In this document: positions 16,040 to 24,712 of the stretch, in pieces
Numbering within the stretch: the first letter of the stretch is position 1
Layout of the letters: each line of letters starts with the position of its first letter
Source of the DNA: Plantibacter elymi (nom. nud.)
Lineage (GTDB): Bacteria > Actinomycetota > Actinomycetes > Actinomycetales > Microbacteriaceae
DNA: 64,000 nucleotides
Assembly: GCF_900177795.1 (NCBI RefSeq)
Contig: NZ_FXWJ01000001.1
Span: 310,001-374,000 of the forward strand
Direction: 5' to 3'
Notes under the pieces: generated by a model
Told to the model about the DNA's origin: nothing
The model's input: only the letters and a program-made list of their open reading frames with translations
Databases searched by the model: none
Made by a program: the position numbers and the translations under genes

Positions 16040-18229
16040 ATGGCCCTCTGGTCGAAAGTGACGAGCGTCGTGCTCGTGATCGTCATCGGAGCACTGATGA
16101 GTGTGCTCTACGTGATCGGTCAAGGGAGCCTGCTTCGTCGAGAGATCGATGAGTATCCTCGCGGTTCCACAGAGATCTCCCTCTATGACGTTTCCGAGGC
16201 GCAAACGACTCGCGTACTGGGCATTCTCGGTGAGTTCGCCACCGCCGACGAGGCAGCCATCGTGAGAGTGGATCAAGAGTTGTCCGATGCTGACGGCTCA
16301 TTGACCGGGATGCGCGTCGGGGTCATGACCGGAGACAATGCTCCGGCATCGCTCACGTTGGATTTCCTCGGGACGACGCTGGTCGACATCGACCAGATCG
16401 CCGATCTCGCCAGGGCCGATCCCGCCGCATCGATCGGCCTCGACGCCAACGCGGCAGATGTGATCCACCCTGTTCCGGAGTTGTTGTTCGCGCCGCGGTT
16501 CTCCGTGGTGCAACTCGCGCGGCTCGTGGAAACGTCGGGTACGGTCAACGGTGCTTACCGGGTTTCGGGAGCCGACGAGGAGCAGTTGACGGAGTTGCTC
16601 AGTTCGCTCGAATCGGCGACGGGGCTCTCGTCGGACCGGATGCTCGCACCGCTCCGCGGTCATGTGACGGACAGCGGGATGAGCGCCCGCCTGCTTCAAG
16701 GATTCGTGATAGCCACGGCTCTCCTGCTGTTGCTCGTTCTCCTCTTCGAGGCAGTGCGTGCGTTCTGCGTGCTCGGCGTGCATCTCCTCCTGGGAAGGTC
16801 GCGCTTGGGTTTCGCCGTCGTGCTGTTGAGACCCGTCGTCGTCGCGATCGTTGCAACCATTGCGCTGTCGATGATCGCCGTACCGCTGATGGCGCCGGGA
16901 TACAGCGTGAACCCGACGATGCTCGTCGCTGCATGGAGTGCCGCAGTGGCCGGAATGCTCCTACCAGTCGGGTGTGTGGCGATCGCGGCCCTCGCGCTCG
17001 TCGCGGTCAAACCGGTCGACGCGATCGCCGGACGCTTCTCGCGGCGAATTCTGCTCGGCGTGCTCGCCGGTATTCACGCGATGGCGATGGCCGGATTCAC
17101 CACGACGTTCATCTTTCTCGACGGTCCGATGAAGGAAGCCGGAACGCTCGCAGGGGTCAGCGAATCATGGGCGGCGGTGGCCGATCAGGAGATCCTGTAC
17201 CAGACGAAGGCGGGTGATGATGAGGCGAGTTTCGCCGGACAGTCAGGCCAGTATCAGCGCGATTTCTACGACTGGTACACCTCGATCGCCGACGCGCGCG
17301 GCGTCGGCCTCGTCAACAGCCAGTATGTCGACCGGAGTGTGCTGGACGTGTGGTCGGGAGTGTACCAATCCGTTCCGGAGCGGCCGTTCTGGTATGTGGT
17401 GGCCTCGCCGAACGCCCTCGCGTCACAGGGCTTCGCGGTGGACGCCGGTCTCGTCGAGCGTGCCGAGGCCGGCGAACGTGTCTTCCTGATTCCGGATTCC
17501 TGGACGGGATCGGCGCAAGCCGCAGTCCGCGGGTGGCTCGGTGAGCACAGTGACGTCGCCTACGAACCGGCGATCCGCACGGCCTTCTTCGACGACCGGA
17601 TCGTCACCTTCCAGAACTACCACCCCGCCGAAGCGCTGTTCCCGTGGAGCACGAATCCGGCTGGGTGGAATGGGGTCACCGACGCGGTCATCCTCGTGAC
17701 GACCCCGGAGAACATGATCCCGTTCGAAAGCGAAAGCCTCGCCGCGGTCGGGTTGGACAACAGTTACGTCAAGCTCAGCCGGGGCGCATCGAAGAGCTAT
17801 GCGAATCAGTCATACCTCTCGAGATTCGACCTGGACGACAACGGGGTCGAATTTCTCCCGGTCGGCGATTTCGTCGCGGGCCTCACGAAGTCCATCCAGT
17901 CGGTGGTGCAACTCTTCGGCGTGATGATTCTCTTCCTTGGCCTGTTCTGCTTGTTGCTGCTCACTGCGCTGATGAGGCTGTATTCGACCACGTATCGGGA
18001 ATCGATGGCCGTCAAGAGGATGCTCGGGTATTCATCCAGCAGCATCTTCGCGCCCGCCTTCGTCCTCGTCGGCGTGGTCTGTGCCTCGGCAGTGACAGCC
18101 GCGGCGCTGTCCTCTTCGCGGAGCGCGATCCTGGGGATCGCCGTCATGTCCGCGGCACAACTCATCCTGTTCGTGTTCCTTGCGCGAACCCTCTCGCGGC
18201 TGCAACTGACCATCATGCTCAAGGACTAG
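16040..18229 (+). CDS. Bacteriocin-associated integral membrane protein (lactococcin 972 type; putative permease/immunity)
   Basis: This 729-residue protein has about eight membrane segments (near residues 8-27, 218-240, 257-283, 294-322, 337-360, 621-647, 668-690, 697-715) and two large outside domains (28-217 and 361-620). One signal anchor, an ectodomain, a helix bundle, a second ectodomain and a last three-helix bundle resemble FtsX/MacB-type ABC permeases. Proteins of this kind accompany lactococcin 972 peptides and are annotated as putative immunity proteins. It follows the bacteriocin by 107 bases and precedes the ATPase by 12. The start MALWSKV at 16040 follows GAGAG; the frame stays open upstream into the bacteriocin gene. 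Immunity versus export is undecided. Confidence 0.8.
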   Translation: MALWSKVTSVVLVIVIGALMSVLYVIGQGSLLRREIDEYPRGSTEISLYDVSEAQTTRVLGILGEFATADEAAIVRVDQELSDADGSLTGMRVGVMTGDNAPASLTLDFLGTTLVDIDQIADLARADPAASIGLDANAADVIHPVPELLFAPRFSVVQLARLVETSGTVNGAYRVSGADEEQLTELLSSLESATGLSSDRMLAPLRGHVTDSGMSARLLQGFVIATALLLLLVLLFEAVRAFCVLGVHLLLGRSRLGFAVVLLRPVVVAIVATIALSMIAVPLMAPGYSVNPTMLVAAWSAAVAGMLLPVGCVAIAALALVAVKPVDAIAGRFSRRILLGVLAGIHAMAMAGFTTTFIFLDGPMKEAGTLAGVSESWAAVADQEILYQTKAGDDEASFAGQSGQYQRDFYDWYTSIADARGVGLVNSQYVDRSVLDVWSGVYQSVPERPFWYVVASPNALASQGFAVDAGLVERAEAGERVFLIPDSWTGSAQAAVRGWLGEHSDVAYEPAIRTAFFDDRIVTFQNYHPAEALFPWSTNPAGWNGVTDAVILVTTPENMIPFESESLAAVGLDNSYVKLSRGASKSYANQSYLSRFDLDDNGVEFLPVGDFVAGLTKSIQSVVQLFGVMILFLGLFCLLLLTALMRLYSTTYRESMAVKRMLGYSSSSIFAPAFVLVGVVCASAVTAAALSSSRSAILGIAVMSAAQLILFVFLARTLSRLQLTIMLKD

Positions 18230-18241
18230 GACGGACCCACA

Positions 18242-18952
18242 GTGACACCACTGCTCATGATCGACCAGCTGACCAAGCAGTACGGTTCACGCCGCGTCCT
18301 CGACGGCGTGGACTTGGAGGTCCACCGTGGCGAATCGGTCGCCATCGTGGGGCCGTCAGGTTCCGGCAAGTCGACGTTGTTGAACATCGCAGGGCTCCTC
18401 GACGAGTGCAGCGGCGGCGAAGTGCGGTTCCGCGGCGCACCGCTTCCACGGATCAACAGCCGGGCGGCGTCGCATCTGCGCCGCGACCACATCAACTACC
18501 TCTTCCAGTCGTTCGCGCTGATCGGTGCTTCGACGGCCTTCGAGAACGTCCTGATCGGTCTTCATGCTGTGAGACTCGGCCGACGAGCGAAGGAGCAGCA
18601 GATCATGGAAATACTCAACCGACTCGGTCTTCGGCAGGTCGCGCACGACCGGGTCATGACGCTGTCCGGGGGAGAGCGTCAGCGCGTCGCGCTCGCTCGT
18701 TGCCTCGTGAAGCCGGGAGAGCTCATCCTCGCGGACGAGCCGACGGGAGCCCTCGATGACGCTCTGGCGGATGTCGCAGTCGCTGAAATGCTCTCGCTAC
18801 AGCAGGACTACGGCAAGACACTGCTGGTGGTCACTCACGATCGGCGGGTCGCCGACCGATGCGACCGGGTCTTCGACCTCGGCCTGTCTGCAGAACGCGA
18901 TGGAGCCCCGTCGCTCTCGGCCTCGTCGGCCGACCCGGCGACCAGGTCCTGA
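18242..18952 (+). CDS. ABC transporter ATPase of the lactococcin 972 cassette
   Basis: This 236-residue ATPase of the MacB/LolD type has Walker A GPSGSGKST (37-45), Q-loop LFQSFALIG, signature LSGGERQR, Walker B LILADEPTGALD and switch VVTHD. It should power the membrane protein encoded just upstream. The GTG start at 18242 follows that gene's stop by 12 bases. The final codons run into the right copy of the 48-bp repeat: the TGA stop (18950-18952) lies inside it, so the SSADPATRS tail may reflect the insertion junction. Confidence 0.85.
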   Translation: MTPLLMIDQLTKQYGSRRVLDGVDLEVHRGESVAIVGPSGSGKSTLLNIAGLLDECSGGEVRFRGAPLPRINSRAASHLRRDHINYLFQSFALIGASTAFENVLIGLHAVRLGRRAKEQQIMEILNRLGLRQVAHDRVMTLSGGERQRVALARCLVKPGELILADEPTGALDDALADVAVAEMLSLQQDYGKTLLVVTHDRRVADRCDRVFDLGLSAERDGAPSLSASSADPATRS

Positions 18953-18995
18953 GCTGCGCTGCACTTCGACAAGCTCAGTGACCGGGTGGCCGCTC
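18948..18995 (+). repeat. Right 48-bp direct repeat flanking the bacteriocin cassette
   Basis: This copy is identical to 15172-15219 and in the same orientation, 3776 bp away. It overlaps the last codon and stop of the ABC ATPase gene. Further family A copies follow at 19011-19055 (ggtccctgag..., then ctgagcctgtcgaag). Confidence 0.9.
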
Positions 18996-19010
18996 AGTGA
19001 TCAGCGGTCC

Positions 19011-19055
19011 GGTCCCTGAGCTGCGTCGCACTGAGCCTGTCGAAGTGTCGAAGGG
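19011..19055. repeat. Family A repeat copies downstream of the bacteriocin cassette
   Basis: One partial and one full family A core (ctgagcctgtcgaagtgtcgaagg) lie between the cassette and the stop of the convergent aldo/keto reductase gene at 19067. Confidence 0.7.
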
Positions 19056-19066
19056 TGGTGGGAGTA

Positions 19067-19936
19067 CTACTCCGAGACGGCGGACAGCTCCTCGAACTCG
19101 TCGTCGGTGAGCTCGATCGTCGCGCCCTGCAGGTTGTCCTCGAGGTGCTCGATGCTCGACGTCCCCGGGATCGGGAGCATGACGCGCGAGCGCTTGAGCA
19201 GCCAGGCCAGCGCGAGCTGCGACGGGGTCGCGTCGTGTCGCTCGGCGAGCTGCGTGAGCGGGCCGTCCTCCTTGCTGAGGGCGCCGGTCGCCAGCGGGAA
19301 CCACGGGATGAAGGCGACGCCGTGCTCGGTCGACCAGTCGAGGAGGTCCTCCGAGGAGCGGTCGGTGAGGTTGTAGAGGTTCTGCACCGACGCGATCGGA
19401 GCGATCTTCTGGGCCGCCTCGACCTCGGCGACGCTGACCTGGCTGAGGCCGATGTGCCGGATCTTGCCCTCGTCCTGCAGCTTGCGCAGCTCGCCGATCT
19501 GGTCCTCGAACGGCACGGTCGGGTCGATCCGGTGCAACTGCAGGAGGTCGATGCGGTCGACGGCGAGACGGCGGAGACCGAGTTCGACCTGCTGGCGGAG
19601 GTAGGCGGGCACGCCGGTGGGCGTCCACTCGCCGGGACCCTGTCGCGTCTGGCCGACCTTCGTCGCGATCACGATGTCGTCGTAGGGGTGCAGCGCTTCG
19701 CGGAGGAGGGTGTCGGTGACGTCGGGGCCGTAGGCGTCGGCGCTGTCGAAGAAGTTCACGCCGAGCTCAGCGGCTCGCTTGATCAGGCGGATGGCGCCGT
19801 CGCGGTCGTCGGGCTCGCCCCAGACGCCCTCGCCGGTCAGCTGCATGGTGCCGTAACCGAGTCGGTTGACGGTGAGGTCGCCGCCGAGGGCGAAGGTGCC
19901 TGCGGCGGTTGCGGGGCGTGTGGTGGTGTCGGTCAT
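19067..19936 (-). CDS. Aldo/keto reductase
   Basis: This 289-residue NADPH-dependent reductase has the AKR barrel and tetrad: NRLGYGTMQLTG at the start, VNFFDSADAYGP (catalytic Asp and Tyr), IATKVG (Lys) and LLQLHRID (His). It should reduce an aldehyde or ketone in the cytosol. The ATG at 19936 begins MTDTTTRPATA; in-frame codons before it are in intergenic DNA. It is oriented against the bacteriocin cassette and is probably monocistronic. The substrate is unknown. Confidence 0.87.
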   Translation of the reverse strand: MTDTTTRPATAAGTFALGGDLTVNRLGYGTMQLTGEGVWGEPDDRDGAIRLIKRAAELGVNFFDSADAYGPDVTDTLLREALHPYDDIVIATKVGQTRQGPGEWTPTGVPAYLRQQVELGLRRLAVDRIDLLQLHRIDPTVPFEDQIGELRKLQDEGKIRHIGLSQVSVAEVEAAQKIAPIASVQNLYNLTDRSSEDLLDWSTEHGVAFIPWFPLATGALSKEDGPLTQLAERHDATPSQLALAWLLKRSRVMLPIPGTSSIEHLEDNLQGATIELTDDEFEELSAVSE

Positions 19937-20010
19937 GCGGGTGCTCCTTCGGAGGAATGCGGGAGTTCCAGCCAAGCACCGGCGGCTGGGAGGCGCACCC
20001 CCCTTGCGTT

Positions 20011-20125
20011 CGGTCCCCGAGCCTGTCGAAGGGTGGTTCCTGAGGTTGTCGACGGGCGCCCTTCGACAAGCTCAGGGACCGGCGGGTGTTACTCAGGGAC
20101 CGCCCTTCGACAGGCTCAGGGACCG
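20011..20125. repeat. Cluster of four family A copies
   Basis: Two copies in one orientation (20011-20033 and 20036-20056) are followed by two inverted copies (about 20057-20081 and 20100-20125), so several alternative stems can form. The cluster ends 8 bases before the lysR stop codon and lies behind the aldo/keto reductase promoter region. Confidence 0.8.
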
Positions 20126-20133
20126 GGGATGGG

Positions 20134-21024
20134 TCAGGCCGCCGCGTCCTCGAGGGCGGCGCGGAAGGCGACGATCGCCGGGCGGGTGACGCCGGCCTCG
20201 CGCGCGGAGGTGAAGATGGTGCGCCGCGGGAGGTCGGGCAGGTCGACGAGGCGACAGCTGGCCGGCTCGCCCGCCCACTGGAGGTCGGGGATGAGGGCGA
20301 CCGCGTTGCCGGACTCGATCAGCCGGATCTGCGCCTGGAGGTCGGCGGTCTGGTAGCGGACGTCGGGCTCGAACCCCGCACGGCGGCACAACTGCTCGGC
20401 GAAGTGGCGTGACGCCGCTCCGTGCGGCTCCATCACCCAGGGGAGGTCGGCCGCATCCTCGATGCGCAGGACCGGGTGGATCTCGTTCGCGACCGGCGGG
20501 CACGCGAGTCGGATGGGGTCGGTGGCGAGCTGACGGCGGTCGAGTCCGGGGTGCCGCGGGGCGGCGTGGGCGGGGTACTGCTCCGCGACGACGACGTCGA
20601 AGTCGCGCGCCCAGGTCTCGGCCAGCGCCGTCTCCGGTTCGTGCTGCACCATCTCGACGCGGACGTCCGGGTGGTCGCGGCGCATGGCGCTCAGGGCCGC
20701 CGGCATGAGCGCGAGCGCCGCCGACTGGAAGACCGCGACGCGGATGGTGCCCGACACGGTCGTGAGGGACGCCCCGAGGTCGGCTTCTGCGCGCTCGAGC
20801 GTGTCGAGGAGGGCATCCGTGTGTCCCACGAGGATCTCGGCCTGCGGGGTGAGCTGCACCCGTCGACCGACCTTCCGCAGGAGCTCGACACCGGTCTCCT
20901 GCTCGAGGACGGAGAGCTGCTGCGACACGGAGGAGGGGCTGAAGTTGAGGGCTGCGGCGACCTCGGCGATCGTCCCGCGGATCTTGAGTTCGCGCAGCAG
21001 GCGGAGCCGTCGGACGTCCAGCAC
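20134..21024 (-). CDS. LysR family transcriptional regulator (probable putA regulator)
   Basis: This 296-residue protein has an N-terminal winged helix (LRLLRELKIRG, AEVAAALNFSPSSVSQQLSVLEQETG) and a type 2 periplasmic-binding-like effector domain (GTIRVAVFQSAALALMPAAL onward). It is divergent from putA and 89 bases away, the usual arrangement for a LysR activator with its target. The GTG at 21024 is preferred because GGAGGG lies 5 bases upstream; an ATG 18 bases earlier (21042) falls inside a palindrome. It may sense proline or a derivative (inference). Confidence 0.87.
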   Translation of the reverse strand: MLDVRRLRLLRELKIRGTIAEVAAALNFSPSSVSQQLSVLEQETGVELLRKVGRRVQLTPQAEILVGHTDALLDTLERAEADLGASLTTVSGTIRVAVFQSAALALMPAALSAMRRDHPDVRVEMVQHEPETALAETWARDFDVVVAEQYPAHAAPRHPGLDRRQLATDPIRLACPPVANEIHPVLRIEDAADLPWVMEPHGAASRHFAEQLCRRAGFEPDVRYQTADLQAQIRLIESGNAVALIPDLQWAGEPASCRLVDLPDLPRRTIFTSAREAGVTRPAIVAFRAALEDAAA

Positions 21025-21038
21025 GGTGCCCTCCAAAA

Positions 21039-21057
21039 CCATCGGCTCAACCGATGG
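21039..21057. promoter_or_regulatory. Palindrome in the lysR-putA divergent promoter
   Basis: CCATCGG (21039-21045) and CCGATGG (21051-21057) form a perfect 7-bp inverted repeat around CTCAA. It lies 15 bases upstream of the lysR GTG and 57 bases before the putA ATG. It contains ATCGG-N5-CCGAT, which fits a LysR-type site. A putA -10-like TATCTT lies at 21081-21086. Confidence 0.6.
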
Positions 21058-21113
21058 ATATCGTTCGAAAACCTTCGCTGTATCTTATTGGTCCCGACGC
21101 CGATACTGGCACC

Positions 21114-24100
21114 ATGACCGACACTCTTGCATCGACGCAGCAGCTCGACCGCGACGCCCTCGCCACCGAGGCCATCGCCCTCGTCCGCCGCTGGCTCCAG
21201 ACGGCCTCGACGATCCCCGCCGACGCCTCCGCGCAGCAGCTCGCCGGTGTGTTGAAGGACCCGACCGGCCTCGAGTTCACGGTCGGCTTCGTCGACGGCG
21301 TCGTGCGTCCGGAGGACCTCCGCGTCGCGGCCCGCACCCTGCAGACGATCGCCCCGAAGGTGCCTGCGTTCCTCCCCTGGTACCTGAAGGCCGCCGTCCG
21401 CTGCGGCGGTGCGTTCGCCCCGATCCTGCCCGGTATCGTCATCCCGATCTCCCGCAAGGTGCTCCGCAACATGGTCGGCCACCTCGTCGTCGACGCCACC
21501 GACAAGAAGCTCGGCCCCGCGATCGCGAAGATCAAGACGCCCGGCACCCGACTCAACGTCAACCTGCTCGGCGAGGCCGTCCTCGGCACAGGTGAGGCGG
21601 CACGTCGTCTCGAGGGCACCCACAAGCTGCTCGCGCGCCCCGACGTCGACTACGTGTCGATCAAGGTGTCGTCGACCGTCAGCCCCCACTCGGTCTGGGC
21701 GTTCGACGAAGCCGTCGAGCACGTCGTCACGAGCCTCACCCCGCTGTTCGAGCGTGCCGCCAAAGCCACACCTGCGAAGTTCATCAACCTCGACATGGAG
21801 GAGTACAAGGACCTCGACCTCACCATCGCGGTCTTCACCAAGCTCCTCGACCTCCCGCAGTTCCGCGACCTCGAGGCCGGCATCGTCCTGCAGGCCTACC
21901 TGCCCGACGCCCTCTCCGCGATGATCCGTCTCCAGGAGTGGTCGGCCGGTCGCCGTGCCGCCGGTGGTGCCGGCATCAAGGTGCGCATCGTCAAGGGCGC
22001 CAACCTCCCCATGGAGCAGGTCGAGTCGTCGCTCCACGACTGGCCGCTCGCCACCTGGTCGACCAAGCAGGACTCCGACACCAACTACAAGCGCGTCGTC
22101 GAGTACGCCCTGCACCCCGACCGCATCGACAACGTCCGCATCGGCGTCGCGGGCCACAACCTCTTCGACATCGCCTTCGCCTGGCTGCTCGCCAAGCAGC
22201 GGGGCGTCGAGCGCGGCGTCGAGTTCGAGATGCTGCTCGGCATGGCTCAGGGGCAGGCCGAGGCCGTGAAGCGCGACGTCGGCGAGCTCCTGCTCTACAC
22301 GCCGGTCGTGCACCCGCAGGAGTTCGACGTCGCCATCGCGTACCTCATCCGCCGCCTGGAGGAGGGCGCGAGCCAGGACAACTTCATGTCCGCCGTGTTC
22401 GAGCTGAGCGAGAACGAGACCCTCTTCGCCCGTGAGGAGCAGCGGTTCCTCGCGTCGCTCGCGGAGCTGGACACCACCGTCCCCGCGCCGAACCGGCAGC
22501 AGGACCGCACGAAGCCGGCCGAGGCCTCTCCGGTCGACGCGTTCGAGAACACCCCCGACACCGACCCCTCGCTGCCCGCGAACCGGGTCTGGGGACGCGA
22601 CATCCTCACCCGTGTCGCCGAGTCGCGGCTCGGGGACGACACCGTCGCCGCGTCCATCCTCGACAGCGTCGAAGCCCTCGACGCCGTCATCGACGGAGCG
22701 ACCGCAGCGGGCGCCTCGTGGGGCTCGCTCTCCGGCGCCGAGCGTGCGGTCATCCTGCACCGCGCCGGCGACGTCCTCGAGCGGCGTCGTGCCGACCTCA
22801 TGGAGGTCATGGCGTCGGAGACCGGCAAGACCCTCGACCAGTCCGACCCCGAGGTGTCCGAGGCGATCGACTTCGCCCACTACTACGCCGAGCGCGCCCG
22901 CGAGCTCGACCACGTGGACGGCGCGACCTTCACCCCCGCGAAGCTCACCGTCGTCACCCCGCCGTGGAACTTCCCCGTCGCCATCCCCGCCGGCTCGACC
23001 CTCGCGGCGCTCGCCGCCGGTTCGCCCGTCATCATCAAGCCCGCCCGTCAGGCTCGCCGAAGCGGTGCCGTCATGATCGAGGCGCTGTGGGAGGCCGGTG
23101 TGCCGCGCGAGGTGCTCCGCTTCGCGCAGCTGGCCGACAACTCGCTCGGTGAGCGCCTGATCGCCCACCCGGCGGTGGAGCGCGTCATCCTCACCGGTGG
23201 CTACGAGACCGCGGAGCTGTTCCGCTCCTTCCGCCCCGAGCTCCCGCTCCTCGCCGAGACGTCCGGCAAGAACGCGATCATCGTCACCCCGAGCGCCGAC
23301 CTCGACCTCGCGGTGAAGGACGTCGTCGCGTCGGCCTTCGGTCACGCCGGCCAGAAGTGCTCGGCCGCGTCGCTCGTGATCCTCGTCGGGTCGGTTGCCT
23401 CGTCGCGCCGCTTCCGTCACCAGCTGGTCGACGCCGTCACCTCGCTCAAGGTCGGCTACCCGGTCGACCCGACCACGCAGATGGGGCCGATCATCGAGCC
23501 GGCGAAGGGCAAGCTGCTCGGCGGCCTGACGACGCTCGGCTCCGGTGAGTCGTGGCTCGTCGAGCCGAAGCAGCTCGACGACAGCGGCAAGCTGTGGAGC
23601 CCCGGCGTGCGTGCCGGCGTCGCTCGCGGCTCCGAGTACCACCTCACCGAGTACTTCGGCCCGATCCTCGGGATCATGACGGCCGAGACCCTCGAGGAGG
23701 CCATCGCCATCCAGAACGAGATCGACTACGGTCTCACCGCCGGGCTGCACTCCCTGAACCCGGCCGAGCTGCGCCTCTGGCTGGACGGCATCCAGGCGGG
23801 CAACTTGTACGTGAACCGCGGTATCACCGGCGCGATCGTGCAGCGTCAGCCGTTCGGCGGTTGGAAGAAGTCCGCGGTCGGCGCGGGGACGAAGGCCGGC
23901 GGCCCGAACTACCTCATCGGCCTCGGCTCGTGGACCAGCGCCGAGAGCACGGCTGAGCGCACCGTCGGTCGGTCGGCGGAGCGCCGTGGCCCGAAGCCTT
24001 CTGTCGCCTCGTTGCTGCGCGCCGCTGACGCGGTGCTCAGCGCCGACGAGTTCGCGTTCCTGCGCCGGTCGGTCGCGAGCGACGCGGCAGCGTGGGCGGA

Positions 24101-24587
24101 CGAGTTCGGGGTCGCGAAGGACGTGTCGAAGCTGACCGCCGAGCGCAACGTGTTCCGGTACGTGCCGCGTGAGGTCCACGTGCGTCTCGTCGACGGCGGT
24201 TCGGTCGCGGAGCTCCTCCGCGTCGTCGCCGCCGGTGCGACCGCAGGCGCGACCGTGCACGTGTCGTCCGCCGTCGCGCTGCCGCCGAAGCTCGTCCCGG
24301 CCGTCGAGGCCATCGCCGGTGGGATCACCGTCGAGAGCGAGGACCGCTGGTACGTCACCGCCGCCTCGCTCGTCGGGACGAAGGCCGGCGCGCGCGTCCG
24401 GATCATCGGTGGGACGACCGAGGGTGTCGCCCACGCGACCTCCGGCAGCCCCGACGTCGCGATCTACGCGGGCGACGTCACCGAGGCCGGCCGCATCGAG
24501 CTGCTGCCGTTCCTCCAGGAGCAGGCGGTCTCGATCACGGCGCACCGCTTCGGCACGCCGAACCACCTCTCGGACGACCTCATCTGA
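21114..24587 (+). CDS. putA: Bifunctional proline dehydrogenase / L-glutamate gamma-semialdehyde dehydrogenase
   Basis: This 1157-residue enzyme oxidises proline to glutamate. The N-terminal FAD barrel (about residues 90-430) contains the substrate and flavin phrases KVSSTVSPH, QAYLPDA, RIVKGANLPMEQ and FEMLLGMAQG. The aldehyde dehydrogenase domain (about 480-970) has PPWNFPVAIPAG, AETSGKN (E715) and GHAGQKCSAAS (C749). A further domain of about 170 residues ends the protein. There is no N-terminal DNA-binding domain, so regulation would come from the divergent LysR protein. The ATG at 21114 starts MTDTLAST. A family B hairpin follows the stop. Confidence 0.93.
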   Translation: MTDTLASTQQLDRDALATEAIALVRRWLQTASTIPADASAQQLAGVLKDPTGLEFTVGFVDGVVRPEDLRVAARTLQTIAPKVPAFLPWYLKAAVRCGGAFAPILPGIVIPISRKVLRNMVGHLVVDATDKKLGPAIAKIKTPGTRLNVNLLGEAVLGTGEAARRLEGTHKLLARPDVDYVSIKVSSTVSPHSVWAFDEAVEHVVTSLTPLFERAAKATPAKFINLDMEEYKDLDLTIAVFTKLLDLPQFRDLEAGIVLQAYLPDALSAMIRLQEWSAGRRAAGGAGIKVRIVKGANLPMEQVESSLHDWPLATWSTKQDSDTNYKRVVEYALHPDRIDNVRIGVAGHNLFDIAFAWLLAKQRGVERGVEFEMLLGMAQGQAEAVKRDVGELLLYTPVVHPQEFDVAIAYLIRRLEEGASQDNFMSAVFELSENETLFAREEQRFLASLAELDTTVPAPNRQQDRTKPAEASPVDAFENTPDTDPSLPANRVWGRDILTRVAESRLGDDTVAASILDSVEALDAVIDGATAAGASWGSLSGAERAVILHRAGDVLERRRADLMEVMASETGKTLDQSDPEVSEAIDFAHYYAERARELDHVDGATFTPAKLTVVTPPWNFPVAIPAGSTLAALAAGSPVIIKPARQARRSGAVMIEALWEAGVPREVLRFAQLADNSLGERLIAHPAVERVILTGGYETAELFRSFRPELPLLAETSGKNAIIVTPSADLDLAVKDVVASAFGHAGQKCSAASLVILVGSVASSRRFRHQLVDAVTSLKVGYPVDPTTQMGPIIEPAKGKLLGGLTTLGSGESWLVEPKQLDDSGKLWSPGVRAGVARGSEYHLTEYFGPILGIMTAETLEEAIAIQNEIDYGLTAGLHSLNPAELRLWLDGIQAGNLYVNRGITGAIVQRQPFGGWKKSAVGAGTKAGGPNYLIGLGSWTSAESTAERTVGRSAERRGPKPSVASLLRAADAVLSADEFAFLRRSVASDAAAWADEFGVAKDVSKLTAERNVFRYVPREVHVRLVDGGSVAELLRVVAAGATAGATVHVSSAVALPPKLVPAVEAIAGGITVESEDRWYVTAASLVGTKAGARVRIIGGTTEGVAHATSGSPDVAIYAGDVTEAGRIELLPFLQEQAVSITAHRFGTPNHLSDDLI

Positions 24588-24601
24588 CCCGACTCCGCGC
24601 G

Positions 24602-24688
24602 GTTCGCAACTCAGGAACGCCCCGGCGTGTCATCCCGACACACCGGGGCGTTCTGCGCGACGCGCCGACGTCCTCCTGAATTGTGGAC
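24602..24688. repeat. Family B inverted-repeat element after putA
   Basis: The outer arms gttcgcaactcagga (24602-24616) and tcctgaattgtggac (24674-24688) match at 12 of 15 positions. Inside is a strong hairpin whose arms begin aacgccccggcgtgtc. The element begins 15 bases after the putA stop codon. Confidence 0.75.
24616..24652. terminator. Strong hairpin after putA
   Basis: AACGCCCCGGCGTGTC (24616-24631) pairs with GACACACCGGGGCGTT (24637-24652) at 15 of 16 positions around a 5-base loop. It ends in TT but lacks a long T-run. Position and stem strength suggest a terminator. Confidence 0.6.
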
Positions 24689-24712
24689 GGAGGACCCGTC
24701 GCGTGGGTCTTG

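Noticed and set aside
15172-18995. Possible insertion sequence or integrative element around the bacteriocin cassette
   Set aside because: No transposase, integrase, terminal inverted repeats or tRNA target was found. Only direct repeats of a dispersed family are present, so homologous recombination is a simpler view.
20691-24566. Minus-strand open frame of 1291 codons opposite putA
   Set aside because: It is an antisense shadow of a clearly recognised enzyme gene, with a low-complexity Arg/Gly/Asp/Val-rich translation.
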